Shown: positions 1 to 11,504 of the stretch, one piece after another
How positions within the stretch are numbered: the first letter of the stretch is position 1
Layout of the letters: every line of letters starts with the position of its first letter
The notes under the pieces: model-generated
The model's input: the letters and a program-made list of their open reading frames with translations, nothing else
The model's database searches: none
What the model was told of the DNA's origin: nothing
NCBI GenBank assembly: GCA_037126765.1
Contig: JBBCBC010000019.1
Span: forward strand, 30,216,222 to 30,280,221
Direction: 5' to 3'
DNA from: Stenogyne calaminthoides
Lineage: Eukaryota > Streptophyta > Magnoliopsida > Lamiales > Lamiaceae
Length of the DNA: 64,000 nt
Position numbers and translations under genes: made by a program

Positions 1-579
1 TTTTTAATTAATTGTGAAATTTAAATCATCCATTAACTCAACATAAATACTTAATTTTTTTTAAAAAATGTTAAGATTTTTTTTTTAAAATTATATAATA
101 AAAGAATCAACCCATATACAATACAATGAAAAATCACTTTAAAAACAATAAATCCATATTTTTATTTATACATATAGGATTCCTCAAATTAAAGATCACA
201 AAAGGACAATTATTTTTTTCTCATAAAAAAAAAAGAGAAAATAGAAGAGAAGATGATTCATTTGTTATGCACTGTGTTAAAAATAATTTTAAAATGAAAA
301 TATATTAAACTTTAAATTTGTTGGTGAAAAGTAGAAAATCAAAAGAAAAATCATATTGGTTGATTATGCAAGACTGGCCAAATCAGTCTTAAATGGACAT
401 TTACGAATCATGTGAGTATATACAACACGTAACCCTATATACTACGCGGGATTTAAAATAATTTTTTTTATTAATTTTAATTAAAATATTTCTAATATTT
501 AATTAATTTAATTATACATATAATTTTTATATTTTAATATTATTTATGTATATTTACATTTATTTTTTATTCTGAATTA
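1..579. other. AT-rich intergenic DNA
   Basis: I see no gene here. The stretch is AT-rich with many short A and T runs. The only open frame (126-308) is a Lys/Asn/Phe-rich translation of low-complexity DNA and shows no domain. Confidence 0.7.
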
Positions 580-932
580 CTTCCTCCCATTAAAATTAGA
601 TGTTATACTCATTACAATCTTATATATTATTTGTATAATACATGTAGTTTTGACATTTTTACTCATCATTATCTCATATATACCCCTAATGACTATTTTT
701 TATGGTTATTAATTTTTTTTATTTTTCTAAAATATGTTGTGTGACAAATTAAAGTTAATATTGACATAAGAAAATTTAAATATTTATTATTATATATATA
801 AACATTAAAATGATCATGAAAATTAATTATTATAAGTATATATGATATAATGAGGGGAGAAAATATAAAAACGATATTTATTATATAAATATTCTAAAAA
901 ACTAAAAAGACATTAAGAAGAATGAGAGGGAG
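580..932. mobile_element. Stowaway-like MITE
   Basis: The left end reads CTTCCTCCCATTAAAATTAG and the right end gives the complement of a CTCCCTCTCATTCTTC-type end. The element is flanked by TA on both sides (578-579 and 933-934), the usual Stowaway (Tc1/mariner) target duplication. A partial related copy lies near 14896-15020. It has no coding capacity. Confidence 0.6.
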
Positions 933-934
933 TA

Positions 935-1724
935 GTTTAGAATAAGGAATGAATGAAAATATCCACGTATAATATTAGGAAAAAAATTATGTCTATAATT
1001 GAATTAATTAAATTAATTAAATATTTAAAGTATTTAATTTATAATTAATGATATAAAAACTATTTTTAATATCGTGGAGACGTAGTAAGTCGGGTTACAT
1101 GCTAGTGATATAGTGATATTTAAAAAGAATAAGATGAAATATAAATTTATAAATTATGGAGCATGTATTTAATATAAATTAATGTATATGTTTTAAAGAT
1201 GAAGTATTTTAAATATAGCAACCATATAAATAGGGAGTGAATCATAATTAATAGATAAGATATAAATGGAAGGTAAATATTAAAATTAAATAATGAATTA
1301 CTGAAATTAAAAATTTATTAATGGTAATATTATAAATAACTTCTCCCAGAAATTCAGAGATTTGAAATAAAGACATCATATAAATTGGGGTTGAATAGCC
1401 ATTAGTAGATTAGAGATTCATCTTTAGTAGGTAGGAGATATATTTATACAGATATAGGCACAGATTATACACAAATCATACATCGACAAATTATGAGGTA
1501 TAAATTTTGGATTTTGTAGAGAATAAGAGAAGAGTATATTCAAGTTGAAAAGCCAGAATAAGGAAAGTTGAGATATATTTTTTTTTTAAAATCAAACAAA
1601 AAAGGCCTCTGTGTTCTCTTTTTAATGGAGTAATTAATTAAGGTAAGCACGTGCATTAAGAATATGTATCACTCTGCCAGAAATCAATTCCAAAAATCGA
1701 AACCCTAAATCATAAACAGTACAA
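935..1724. other. AT-rich intergenic DNA, duplicated in part near 15.1 and 18.3 kb
   Basis: No gene is seen. From about 1560 the sequence matches a region now split between about 15120-15175 and 18303-18442. It is therefore the 5' flank of the FKBP12-like fragment that follows. Confidence 0.55.
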
Positions 1725-1842
1725 ATGGAAGTGACGAAGGAGTGAAATCTGGTACCGACCCCTACCCCCGTGTCGGTAAACATGCTACTTTTTACCTCAC
1801 CGTTTTGGATAAAAATGGTGATCCTACAAATAAGTTGTGGAG
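1725..1842 (+). pseudogene. FKBP12-like first exon, broken copy 1
   Basis: The translation matches the start of plant FKBP12 immunophilins (small peptidyl-prolyl isomerases): a Met-x-Val-Thr-Lys start, a SGT.P.P block, then FGKNGDPTNKLWR-like codons before a GT donor at 1843. Compared with copy 2 (18443-18562) it lacks 4 bases soon after the start. A downstream shift is also needed, so it cannot be read in one frame. The intron that follows resembles the copy 2 intron up to the ...GGGCAACA end, but the second exon is missing. In its place the words AAATGGTGATCCTACA, already present in exon 1, appear again. The family assignment rests on pattern recall, not a search. Confidence 0.55.
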
Positions 1843-2641
1843 GTAAACTTATTTATATAATCCCATTGTTTTCATGGATTAAATCTGAATTTTTACTTGG
1901 GCAACAAAAATGGTGATCCTACATGACATGTGGTTTTATTTTCTCATTTCTCATTTTCATGAAAAAAAAAACCTTTTTGAATGAATAGTTTTGAAAAATT
2001 AGAGTGTGATTGTATGTGAAAAAAGTATAATGATTATAGTTGATATGATGTGTCTGTTGAAAAAGAGGGTGTGAATTGATGTGATTTTTTGTTTTTCTTC
2101 TTTGAATAGCTAGTGAGTATGGTGAAATTTAATTTGTATTGTGTTGTATTAATAATATATTTTTCATTAAAATGTATTTATTATTGAATTTATATGTTAT
2201 AATAATATATAATAATTTTTTATTTAAATATATTGTGAACAAAGATTTTTTAATATTTTTAATATTAAGATATTATTATAACATTAATAATAATAATAAT
2301 AATAATTTTCTATTGTTACAATTATACTATTAAAATAACATTAAAAACATAATATAATTAATATCATAATAATATTTAGAATTTTTTTTAATAAGGTGTA
2401 ATACGAATATATATATTATAAATAATTTATAATGATTTTAACACAATATTAAAATTATAATAACATTTAAAATAATCATATTTAATTTTAATATATTAAA
2501 ATTGCTAATAGTGTTAATATATTGAGAATAAATTAATATAATAATAGTTTTTAATTTTTTTAAAATTAATAACATTATTACAATTTAGTTGTTTTAGTAT
2601 TATTATCAACATTATAATATTGAGAATAGTAAAATAAACAA
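1843..2641. other. Former FKBP-like intron, then AT-rich DNA
   Basis: The first 80 bases match the intron of FKBP-like copy 2. The rest is AT-rich with TAA/AAT repeats near 2283-2306 and no gene. Confidence 0.5.
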
Positions 2642-2643
2642 TA

Positions 2644-2956
2644 CTCCCTCGGTCTCAATCTTAATTGAACATATTCAGTTTCGGTCTGTTCCAATCTTAA
2701 TTGAACATTTACTTAAATGAAAATACTAACTTTAACTCATACCCTGCAAATACACATTTATTTACAACATGACACTCACTCATATATCCTTACACTTTAT
2801 CATCTTTAATAAATATTATTCTACTCTTCAATAAAGTTGAATTTCCAATATTACCCTCAATATTTTATCACTTTATCGCCTAAAATACTAATAAACATCT
2901 ATTTCTTAAACTTCGAGCACACAGTGTATGTCCAATTAAAATTGAGACAGAGGGAG
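2644..2956. mobile_element. Stowaway MITE
   Basis: The terminal inverted repeats (TIRs) begin CTCCCTCGGTCTCAATCTTA on the left and CTCCCTCTGTCTCAATTTTA on the right, read inward. TA flanks both ends (2642-2643 and 2957-2958). This is the typical Stowaway structure, non-coding and about 313 bp long. Confidence 0.85.
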
Positions 2957-3313
2957 TAATAGATTATAATAATATATCATGTTGAATAATGATATTTAGG
3001 TTATATTAATTTACTAGAACGTAGCCCCGCGTATTACGCGGTATGAAATTAAAAAAAATCATACTATTATGTTTAAATTAAATATTTTAAAATTGTGAGT
3101 TTTATTAATTGTAAAACGTATTTTTTTAGCAGTTGATATGGTATATTAATTTTTTAAATTTATATATCAATTAGTACTTAATTGTAGAAGATATTAATTT
3201 TAGCACCATTTAGGTGTGGAACAATTAAAGAGAATGAAATAATAATTATTGTAGGGTAGGACAAAAAAATTAAGAATTGTAAAATATTAAGTAGACAAAA
3301 GAAGAGAGACAAA

Positions 3314-3445
3314 GTATTGTGTGCACCATTTTCATCGTACACCACTATTACTATTATTGGTAAGGATCAATACTTTACAATTAAAGTGTTGAACCTTACC
3401 AACAATAGTAATAGTGGTGTACGGTGAAAATGGTGCACACAATAC
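3314..3445. mobile_element. Near-perfect palindromic foldback MITE
   Basis: The arms 3314-3365 and 3394-3445 are inverted copies with about two mismatches in 52 bases by eye. Pairing continues partly into the loop, giving a strong hairpin. The ends read GTATTGTGTGCACC, like the end of the repeat at 3843. I could not settle a target duplication. Confidence 0.7.
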
Positions 3446-3771
3446 GTACTGAAGAAGAGAATGAAATAATAATGATTGTAAAATTGAAATTTATAGAAAT
3501 TATTAGATAGATTATATATAAAAATTGATTATTAACATATCTTTTAGAATTTGATTATTAACATGTCTTATTATAAAATTTATAATATCTCATGTAATAT
3601 AGAATAGAGATTAAAAAAATATAGATGAACGATTGAGATTAAGTTTAAGAGTAGAGTTATTGAAATTAAAGAGATTTTGAAATCTTGAAATAAATTTATG
3701 AATAACATAATTGATATGATTAATTATAAATCTTGAAAATCTTTGAAACAGTTAGATTGTCCACATATATT

Positions 3772-3774
<3 letters not shown>

Positions 3775-3822
<48 letters not shown>
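3775..3822. repeat. (AT)n microsatellite
   Basis: An uninterrupted AT dinucleotide run of about 48 bp. Confidence 0.95.
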
Positions 3823-3824
<2 letters not shown>

Positions 3825-3835
3825 AGTTTTCTTTT

Positions 3836-4010
3836 GAGAGTGGGTATTCTGTGCACCAAGTGCACCGTGCACTCGGGTATAGGAGTGACCCATTAAAAAA
3901 ATAAGACCTTGTCATTAGTAAAAATGAGGATCCACAATAAAAAATTAGAAGGGTCAAAATGAGTGCACGGATCTAGAATATGTGCATCAGGTGCATATGA
4001 AACATTGCCT
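3836..4010. mobile_element. GTGCACC foldback repeat, divergent member
   Basis: The left end carries TGTGCACCAAGTGCACCGTG. The right end carries the inverse words (GTGCACGG, TGTGCATCAGGTGCAT). The ends are shared with the foldback family at 6723, 11505, 12006, 15178 and 50151, but the interior differs. Confidence 0.45.
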
Positions 4011-4560
4011 TCTTTTGAATAATGATATTTAAAGAATATATCAAATATGTGCATAGATATCATTAACCATAAATCTTGAATTTTTAAATCAATTTGATCA
4101 TATGCTTCTTCATCATGGAAGATAATTGAATAATAATTTTTTTTTTGACAGGAAGATAATTGAATAATATTAAATAAGTGAACCAAATTATGAATTGCAT
4201 ATCACAATAACAAACACAATGGAGAAAAAAACATGTCAAAGAAAAGGCTAACCAACTGTTATGAAGCATATGCATTCGGTCTATGCGCATGTGGTTCCAT
4301 ATTTGTTAAATTAGCAAGACAATTTATAAGGAAATATATCCTGTTACATAAGAACGTCACGATACTGAATAACAAACAAAATTAAATACAACGTCTAGAC
4401 CAATATAGTCGTATAAAATTGAGGAATCAGTTACACAAATTCAATACCTTCTTATAAAATTTGGAAACGCATAACTTCTCGACCAAGAACCACAACAATT
4501 TAAATGAAAATAATAGGTTGTGAATAACCTGTGATTAATATATTACATTAATGCACTTCA

Positions 4561-4750
4561 ATTGAGGAGTGAGGTTTGGTCAGAGAGTGATCTTGGAAAG
4601 GAAACAAAACAAATATTTTTACACACAATTATAGAATAAACTAATATGATCAATATTGAGGAGTGAGGTTTGGTCAGAGAAAGTGATCTTGAAAATGAAA
4701 CAAAACGAACATTTTTACACACAATTATAGAATAAACTAATATGATCAAT
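4561..4750. repeat. Tandem duplication, about 95-bp unit, two copies
   Basis: Unit 1 is 4561-4654 and unit 2 is 4655-4750. Both begin ATTGAGGAGTGAGGTTTGG and end in the same AATATGATCAAT words. A partial third piece follows. No coding role is evident. Confidence 0.85.
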
Positions 4751-6722
4751 AGTATTGAAATCAATATTTTTACACACAATTATATAGAATATATTTACAC
4801 ACAATTAAAGAAGAATCTTTTATCTTCCATCCACAAAATAAGTAGAGTCCTAATAAATACAAATATTTTAATTAGATAGTTTCAATGTCTTAGTATAATA
4901 TCTACAATATATCATATATATAATGTAGGGTAAATACGGTTGAGATTAAATTTAAAATTAGAGTTATTAAGATTAAAGAGATTTTGAAATAGAGTGATTT
5001 GACTTAGTCTAAAAATTTATCTTTATATATAGTAAATATATATATATATATATAAATATATATATATATTGATATGTAAATATTCATTATATTATTACAT
5101 GTAATATCCCCACTATTATTAAAAAGCAATAAGGTCAATGACATGCAGAGACCCCCATAAACTTTTTATTTTTTTAATTATTATTAACATTATATAAATT
5201 TGTATTATATATTGATAACTTGATATAAGAAAAAGTGTTGGTTTGTGAAACATATACACTGGCCAGCTGATTTGGCCACCATGTCTGCTTTATTAAGTTG
5301 TTGGTCTTGTGTTCAACACCTAGCAATCCCATTTATTTAATGTTTTTTTCAAGATTTTTTGCCCCTTCTTTCAACATATTTTTGCCCCTTTCTTTCAACA
5401 TATTTTTGCCCCTCCTTAAAGCTAAACATGATAGCAGATAGTTTGAGATAACACGCCCTTATTTTATAATTGTATTTTTTTTTTGCGCCCCGTAATGAAA
5501 AATTTATGGATCCATCTCTGATGACATATAGTCACATCAACAACAGAGAGTTGGATCAAGATGTTTCATTTTGCTCACTGTACATAAAGTTAGGGAAATT
5601 TTATTTTTCTACTACTATAGTTTTTAAGTAATAGTGTTGAGATTATAGTGTACATTTAAATGAATAGTATTAAAAATTGAGGAAAAATGGTTTTTGAAAG
5701 AAAAAATGGAAATTCTTTTCACATCCAAGCACAACCCAAGTTTTGCTAATTCTCAAACAACGCGCGACGACACAGGCTGTCGGCGGATAGGCTAACAGTG
5801 CGTGGAGTCGATGGATTTTGCGGAGGCGCGTGAGAATATATGTTAATAGAGTTGGTATGTTGTGAAACTTGTTCACCGTGAAATTGATTTGTTTTACAGG
5901 CATACTCTTTAGCGTGAAACTGATTTTTTTTCAGGCATATTTTTTAGTAATATAAGTCACATACTTCGGTTATCACTACGATACTCTTTACTATGATATA
6001 AGTCACACCCTTCATTTTTATGAGTAATACTCTTAAAAATAAAAAGTCACAATCTTTATTAATATAAGTCACACTCCTTAACCAATTATACCGTAACACT
6101 TGTTCACCATATACTTATGTTAATTTCTTTGATACCCGAGTGATTTGGGTGAAGTTGAAATCCACTCTAATTTGATTGAAATTGAAATTCATTAATATCA
6201 AATTCTAGCTAGGTCCCAAGATTTTTACCCACCCGTGTGCTTTATTTAATGGAGGCTTTACTAATAATTTTCTACTGTGTTAAGACTCAATGTGCTGTGT
6301 TAATCAGATTGTATGGTATTGTGAATGTTATGAAGGACTCTTGGTTTCTCAGTTAAAGACGATTGCTTCAATTTTGCATTTTTTAGTTTGAGGATTGACG
6401 TTTAATAGTGTTAAAAGACCCTTCCTTCTCATACTTTTATACTCTATTAAATACTCACATTCAAGATTTTTAAAATACACTAGTAAATAAAGAAAATCTC
6501 GGAATAAAAAATCTAACAAATTTTATGTACGAAGCCAGCTCGTATTGGGTTTTTAATTGGGACTAGGAATTATGGGTTCTCCAATGGCACAAAATCTCTC
6601 ATAAAACCAGAAATTAACACAAACACAAGAACGAATAATAAGTAAACAGAAGATGATACAAATTAGTTGGCAGGAGCCAATACATGAGTTTGAGAAATTA
6701 AAACAAACATCCCAACATGGAT
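4751..6722. other. Intergenic DNA, no gene recognised
   Basis: This is AT-rich DNA with an AT microsatellite near 5036-5070 and a short tandem repeat at about 5347-5412 (unit with TTTTTGCCCCT and TTTCAACATA). The open frames at 5670-5903 and 6553-6753 (minus) show no domain or splice context that I can defend. Confidence 0.6.
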
Positions 6723-6945
6723 AGGTCTTGCATTCACCTGGTGCACCGTGCAATCATAACGCATTTTAAAAATGTGCAACTTTTTATACTGAAAAATGCA
6801 ACTTATTTACACTGAAGCGTGTAACTATTAATATTAAAAAATAATTGCACGCTTCAGTGTAAATAAATTACACTTTTCAATATAAGAAATCACACATTTT
6901 TAAAATGCAATATGAGCGGTACAACTACGTCTACACAAGACACTC
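6723..6945. mobile_element. GTGCACC foldback element
   Basis: This palindromic element is bounded by GTCTTG words. The left half reads CACCGTGCA ... TGCAACTTATTTACACTGAA. The right half is its inverse complement (TTCAGTGTAAATAAATT ...). The centre is an AT-rich turn around 6830. Same family as 12006-12182 and 50151-50372. Confidence 0.7.
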
Positions 6946-7033
6946 TCCCAACATAGTTTAATTAAAAGCTGCTAAAATTAAGGAGAAAATTAGACATAGA
7001 ATAATAAATTACTACATGATATGATTTAGCTAG

Positions 7034-7528
7034 TCAGTCAAACAGCTTCCTCATCTCTTCTTTATTCAATCCACGAGCCTTCCTTGCTACTTCTCGAACA
7101 GTGAGGCGTTTAAGGTCCACCATCTCAACATACTGAGTCGCCTACAAAAATGAACGCCAAATTAACAAAAACTCACAAAATTAATTTTACACTATATATG
7201 CCTCAAACAAATTAACATATATATATATAAATAAACACACCGTTAGGAGTTCTGAGATGATGGCGTTGTGCACCCCCGCGATGAAGCTGGCATCCCAAGA
7301 CGCAATGTTGGGATCGGAACGCCTTTCGTGCGCATTATGCCTTAAAGCATACTCCACCATGTGTTCCAGAGCTGCACTAGTAACCTCCGGTAAAACTATA
7401 GGATTGTTGTTGCCGATTCCTCGTAAGTTTTCCCTGAATCTCGCTAATACTTCAACCGCCACCGCAACCGTTTTTCCATCTGCAGTAACAACTTCCCGGA
7501 ACTTAGGTTTACATTCATTATCCTCCAT
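7034..7528 (-). CDS. SKP1-like protein (SCF E3 ligase adaptor family), two exons
   Basis: Exon 1 is 7241-7528 and exon 2 is 7034-7141, on the minus strand. They are joined by a GT-AG intron in phase 0. The product is about 131 residues. Family knowledge: SKP1/ASK proteins link cullin 1 to F-box proteins in SCF ubiquitin ligases. Visible features are a shortened POZ-like N-terminus with a degenerate SSDG-like stretch (TADGKTVAVAVEV), then IVLPEVTSAALEHMVEYALRH, which fits the SKP1 'LPNVTSKILAKVIEYCKRH' block. The C-terminal helices include WDASFIAG and VREVARKARGLNKEEMRKLF, which fit the F-box-binding end. Exon 2 supplies exactly the expected continuation ATQYVEMVDLKRLTV. I chose the ATG at 7528; the frame remains open a few codons upstream without an ATG. 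The protein is shorter than typical SKP1 (about 160), mainly because the N-terminus and linker are short. The ancient C-terminal WAFE is absent, so it is a divergent ASK-like paralogue. It could be weakly expressed or decaying, but there is no stop or frameshift. Confidence 0.8.
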
Positions 7529-7537
7529 AGCTATCAA

Positions 7538-7885
7538 CTTCTTTTTTTTTTTTTTTTTGACGGACTATCAAGTTTTTTTTAATTCAAAGAAAAATATTTA
7601 TTATGGTTTGTGCATACATGTATGCTCATATATATATTGTGAGTCTGTGACTAGTCAATCAACTACATATATATATTGTGAGTCTGTGACTCATTTTTGT
7701 CCTATACTAATTCAAATTTATTTTTACCCTTTGGTGAGCAAGTTATTCCACTAATTAATACTAGAAGATTACAACAACTTTCTATAATGTACAAGGAAAT
7801 CAAGAAATTAATTAGGAGAAAATTACAATTAATGAATATTCTAGATTAATTCTATTATTATTTGAACTTAGTCAATTGTTACTCT
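7538..7885. other. 5' flank of the SKP1-like gene
   Basis: A T-rich run at 7541-7558 lies directly upstream of the gene. A short direct repeat, TATATATATTGTGAGTCTGT, occurs at about 7629 and 7670. No other gene is seen. Confidence 0.5.
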
Positions 7886-7888
7886 TAA

Positions 7889-8334
7889 CACTACAAGAAA
7901 ATGAAAAATTATCTACCAAAATTTTCAAATGTCTTGAAATTTTCCTACAAAAATAATTTGGTCCTTAAAAGTGACTATTGTCTAGAATTTGACTACCAAT
8001 TTTTAGAAAAATCTATGAAAAGTTACCTATACAAAATAATATTCTAGGCAAACAAATTACCTACCATGAAACTACCTACACATTCCTAGTTTTCGTAGTC
8101 AAACTAATTAACTACAAAAGATAATTCCCTAAGCAACTTACATTTTTGTAGACAATTATATTTGTGGTTTAGAAATAACTTACAAATAAATTTATCTACG
8201 AATTATATTTCGTAGGCAATTCGTAGGCAAATTTACCTATGAATAAAAATGTCTAGGGCAAATTGAAATATTTCCTAAGCAATCCTCTATTTTTTGAAAT
8301 ATTCCGTAGGCAACCCTCTATTTTTTTTGTAGTG
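7889..8334. mobile_element. Non-autonomous CACTA (En/Spm-type) element
   Basis: It begins CACTACAAGAAAATG and ends TTTTTTTTGTAGTG, which are classic CACTA termini. A perfect 3-bp target duplication TAA flanks it (7886-7888 and 8335-8337). The 446-bp interior is built of short CCTA(C/T)-(A)AA words in both orientations, typical of subterminal transposase-binding repeats. It has no coding capacity. A partial relative lies near 12345-12560. Confidence 0.9.
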
Positions 8335-9062
8335 TAATAATAACATATTTACACTTACTCTCTCACTAAGTTGTCCATGGATCGCGCGATACGTACATGC
8401 GCTACTTATACGTGATTCCTAACAAAATTTTAATAAGAATAAATGTGTCGTAAAAAAACAAAATATATTCTTTTACAAGAAAAGATAAAAAAGAATTTTG
8501 ACTATTAATACTAGATATTATTGTCATTAACAAATATTAAAAATGTTTTAATTTCTTCACAAATGCTTTTTCCTGGGTTCTGATCCAGATGTGGCATTTC
8601 TGTTATTTACGAAAATTAAAAAATTATTCAGGGAATATACATGACCAGGGGTTCTCACAATATTTTTTGAAAAAATTACAACTAGATACAAGATTGAGTA
8701 AATCATTACAACCAGATACAAAGTGCAGAAATTTGAATTAGAGTATGTGGCACTTTAGTTAAATTTAAACTAAAGTGCAAAAATTTTCTATACTTTGTAT
8801 CTGGTTGTAATTTTTGGATGACTTTGTAATAAAATATTTTTCCCCCATAAGTAGTTTTTAATTAACTCTCTGCATCACAAACGTCATCAATACATTGCTT
8901 CAGCTCTCACACTAAGGTCCTCAGCTAATTCCTCATTCAATTTGAGTAGTTGAGGATAAAAAAAAAAAAAAAAAAGTCACGCTTGTATGAGACAACCTCA
9001 CGATGAGACGGGACATAAGTTAGGCATTAACACTTTAACACTTTGAGAGGGATGAGTGTAAT
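8335..9062. other. Intergenic DNA with a palindromic repeat
   Basis: No gene is seen. About 8683-8833 folds back on itself: ATTACAACCAGATACAAAGT on the left is repeated inverted on the right as ACTTTGTATCTGGTTGTAAT. It is probably a small MITE. An A run lies at 8958-8975. Confidence 0.55.
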
Positions 9063-9577
9063 CAAGGGCGGATCCAGGATAGAAAAATAGGGCGGGCTAA
9101 ATTAAATAGCATAAAAAATAAATGTAATTTTATTTTTGTGACTTTAAGGTATAAAATATTAAATATTTTTGTATTTAAAATACGTAGCTTGATTGTAAAG
9201 TTTCAAAATCCAAAAGGTCGAACATAAAAACAATGGAAAAGTTACTAATAATGGGAGAAAAATTGTAGCGTCTTCTAAGATACCAATATTATTGAAGTTT
9301 CAACCTTGTAGAAAAATAAAAATATATAATGAAAAGTTTGACCTAGTATTTAAACATGATTTGAAGACCGCATAAATATAGCAATCAATTTTCTAAAGTT
9401 ACTCTAAAAAAATAAGTATGATCGATTAAAAGATGATGGATATTGCTTTAAACCTTACTTAAAAAATAGTTTTTTTATAAAAAAAAAATAATATATATAT
9501 ATATATATATATAAGAAGAATTTAGAAAAGTTGGGCGGGCTACAACCCGGCCCAGCCAACAAGAAGATCTGCCCTTG
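9063..9577. mobile_element. hAT-like MITE inserted in another MITE
   Basis: The ends read CAAGGGCGGATCCAG on the left and the complement of CAAGGGCAGATC on the right. Eight-base flanks AGTGTAAT (9055-9062) and GGTGTAAT (9578-9585) match at 7 of 8, fitting a hAT target duplication. The surrounding sequence is a repeat with an uninterrupted relative at about 10139-10290, where GATGTAATTTGTG is continuous. That is an empty site. A fragment of the same family is at about 54193. Confidence 0.75.
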
Positions 9578-9664
9578 GGTGTAATTTGTGTTAAGTTGTA
9601 TCCCATCTTATGTATGAGACCGTCTCTATTGAGGTTTTGTCTAAAAAAAATCATGTATTTTATA

Positions 9665-9901
9665 CTCCCTCCGTCCCAATTTTAAATCAATATTTCATTT
9701 TTTTGCTGGTGTTTTAGCAAATGAATTTTTTATAGTACATGAAATGATAAAATGACTTTTAAGGATATTTAGGATAGATGGAGGATTGCACTATTATACC
9801 CCCACCTTAAAAATCTATTTATAATTTCAAATACTAATAAACTCACTTATTAAAATACGAGTCAAATAGTGAATGTTGAATTAAGATTGAGAGAGATGGA
9901 G
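9665..9901. mobile_element. Stowaway MITE
   Basis: TIRs are CTCCCTCCGTCCCAATTTTA on the left and CTCCATCTCTCTCAATCTTA on the right, read inward. TA flanks both ends. Non-coding. Confidence 0.85.
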
Positions 9902-10138
9902 TATATGTTACTCATGTCTTATTATATTTGTATCAAATATAATAATTTGGAAAACAAAATTCTTGATATTCAAAATAATTTTATACTGGAATTAAGATAT
10001 TTCAATTTTATCGGCAACGGAAGAGGTGATTATTATTACGAACATAATAATTACAAGAATTATTGAAATAACATTGTTAATCTAAGTGAATATTTCACGT
10101 GGATGGAGTTAGAATATTGGAGTATTATTTTAATAAAA

Positions 10139-10290
10139 GACATACTTGCATGAGAGCGTGGTGAGACGGAGCATAAGTTAGACATTGACGCTTTAACACT
10201 TTGAGAGGAATAGATGTAATTTGTGCTAGATTGTACCATGTCTCATGCATGAGATCGTCTCATATGAGTTTTTGTCTATTAATTTATTTT
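10139..10290. mobile_element. GAGAC-ended MITE, uninterrupted copy
   Basis: This matches the sequence around 8975-9062 and 9578-9650 that hosts the hAT-like MITE. Both have CATGAGA/GTCTCAT words at the ends and the same TTAACACTTTGAGAGG core. It is useful as the empty-site control for that insertion. Confidence 0.6.
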
Positions 10291-10346
10291 TTAGAGCTTC
10301 TAGGTTGTAAATATCTTAATTTACAATTTTACAAGTTGTTTAATTA

Positions 10347-10657
10347 CTCCATTCCTCTCAATCTTGATTACACTATTTATATTTTGTGAGTCTCAATCTT
10401 GATTACACATTTCTTTAAATGAAAATATTCATTTTAACTCACACCATTTAAACACTCACTTATTTACAATATCTCATTCTCCCATACTCTCAACACTTTA
10501 TTACCTTTAATAAATATTATTGTACTTTCTAATAAAGTTGAATTCCCCTTTCTGCCCCAAACACTTTATTATTTTATCACATAAAATACTAATAAATAAT
10601 TTTTTCTTAAATTTCGAGTACACAGTAACTAAATAAACAAGATGAGGGTGGAGGGAA
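10347..10657. mobile_element. Stowaway MITE
   Basis: The left end CTCCATTCCTCTCAATCTTG and the inverse of TGAGGGTGGAGGGAA on the right are flanked by TA. The interior resembles the element at 2644-2956 (AACTCACACC, TTACAA, AATAAAGTTGAAT). Confidence 0.75.
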
Positions 10658-10735
10658 TATTATTTTAACAAATACTTTTACAGAGTGAGTTTATAAGCTT
10701 CTAAATACTTATTATAAGCTCCGTTAAACAAATTC

Positions 10736-10992
10736 GGGGCCCGCTTGGTTGGGGGTAATGAAAGTGGATAATGAAAATTATTGTTATTGATGTTGCTTGA
10801 TAGTCTTGATACACAAGTAATGGGAATAGAAGGAAGCAATTTATTACCCTTGTTCACTCCACCTACCTCACATGATATCCATTATTGATGTTATATCAAG
10901 CAACAACAATGCAATCAATAACCCTTAGTGATTGACCCTTTCATTGATACTCATTACCATTATTATTCCCTAGTCATACCAAGCGGGCCCTC
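10736..10992. mobile_element. GGGCCCGCTTGG TIR MITE
   Basis: Both ends carry GGGCCCGCTTGGT in inverted orientation. A second, diverged copy lies at about 50779-51031, with the same interior words such as TAATAAATTACTTTCTTCTA in one orientation or the other. The superfamily is unclear (Tourist/Harbinger or hAT) because I could not fix the target duplication. Confidence 0.7.
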
Positions 10993-11135
10993 AGTCTGTG
11001 TAGTAATGAGTTCCGTACGATCTGGCGTGACGTGACCTTGATATACATCAGTGATATTATTTTACATAAAATGAGTTCCGTACGATGTTATGTAACCTTA
11101 ATATACGTGAGTGATGTTGTTTTACACATGTAATA

Positions 11136-11434
11136 CTTTCTCTAATCCAAACTCTTTTGTACAATTATTGTGGACGCGTTATTTAATATAAAATTATTTA
11201 TTAATATTTGAGATAATAAAGTGATAAAATATTAAAAGTATAATAGACAATTCTACTTTATTTTAAAATAGAATAATATTTATTAAAGGTGATAAAGTGT
11301 TGAGAGTATAAGTGAGTAATATATTGTAAATAAATTGTGTTTGAAAGATTTGAGTTAAAATAGATTTTATAATGTACAAAAGAGTTTGGGACGGACCAAA
11401 ATGAAAATTGTACAAACAAGTTTGGGACAGAAAG

Positions 11435-11436
<2 letters not shown>
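11136..11436. mobile_element. Stowaway-like MITE
   Basis: The left end is CTTTCTCTAATCCAAACTC and the right end is the inverse of GTTTGGGACAGAAAGAA. TA flanks both sides. Most of the interior matches other Stowaway copies here (AATAATATTTATTA, GTGATAAAGTG). Confidence 0.7.

Positions 11437-11437
<1 letters not shown>

Positions 11438-11492
<55 letters not shown>
11438..11492. repeat. (AT)n microsatellite
   Basis: An AT run of about 55 bp, abutting the right end of the Stowaway-like MITE. It may have grown from its TA target site. Confidence 0.95.
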
Positions 11493-11497
<5 letters not shown>

Positions 11498-11504
11498 AAC
11501 AGTG

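Noticed and set aside
7257..7754. Plus-strand 165-residue open frame
   Set aside because: It lies antisense to the SKP1-like exon and runs into a T-rich low-complexity stretch.
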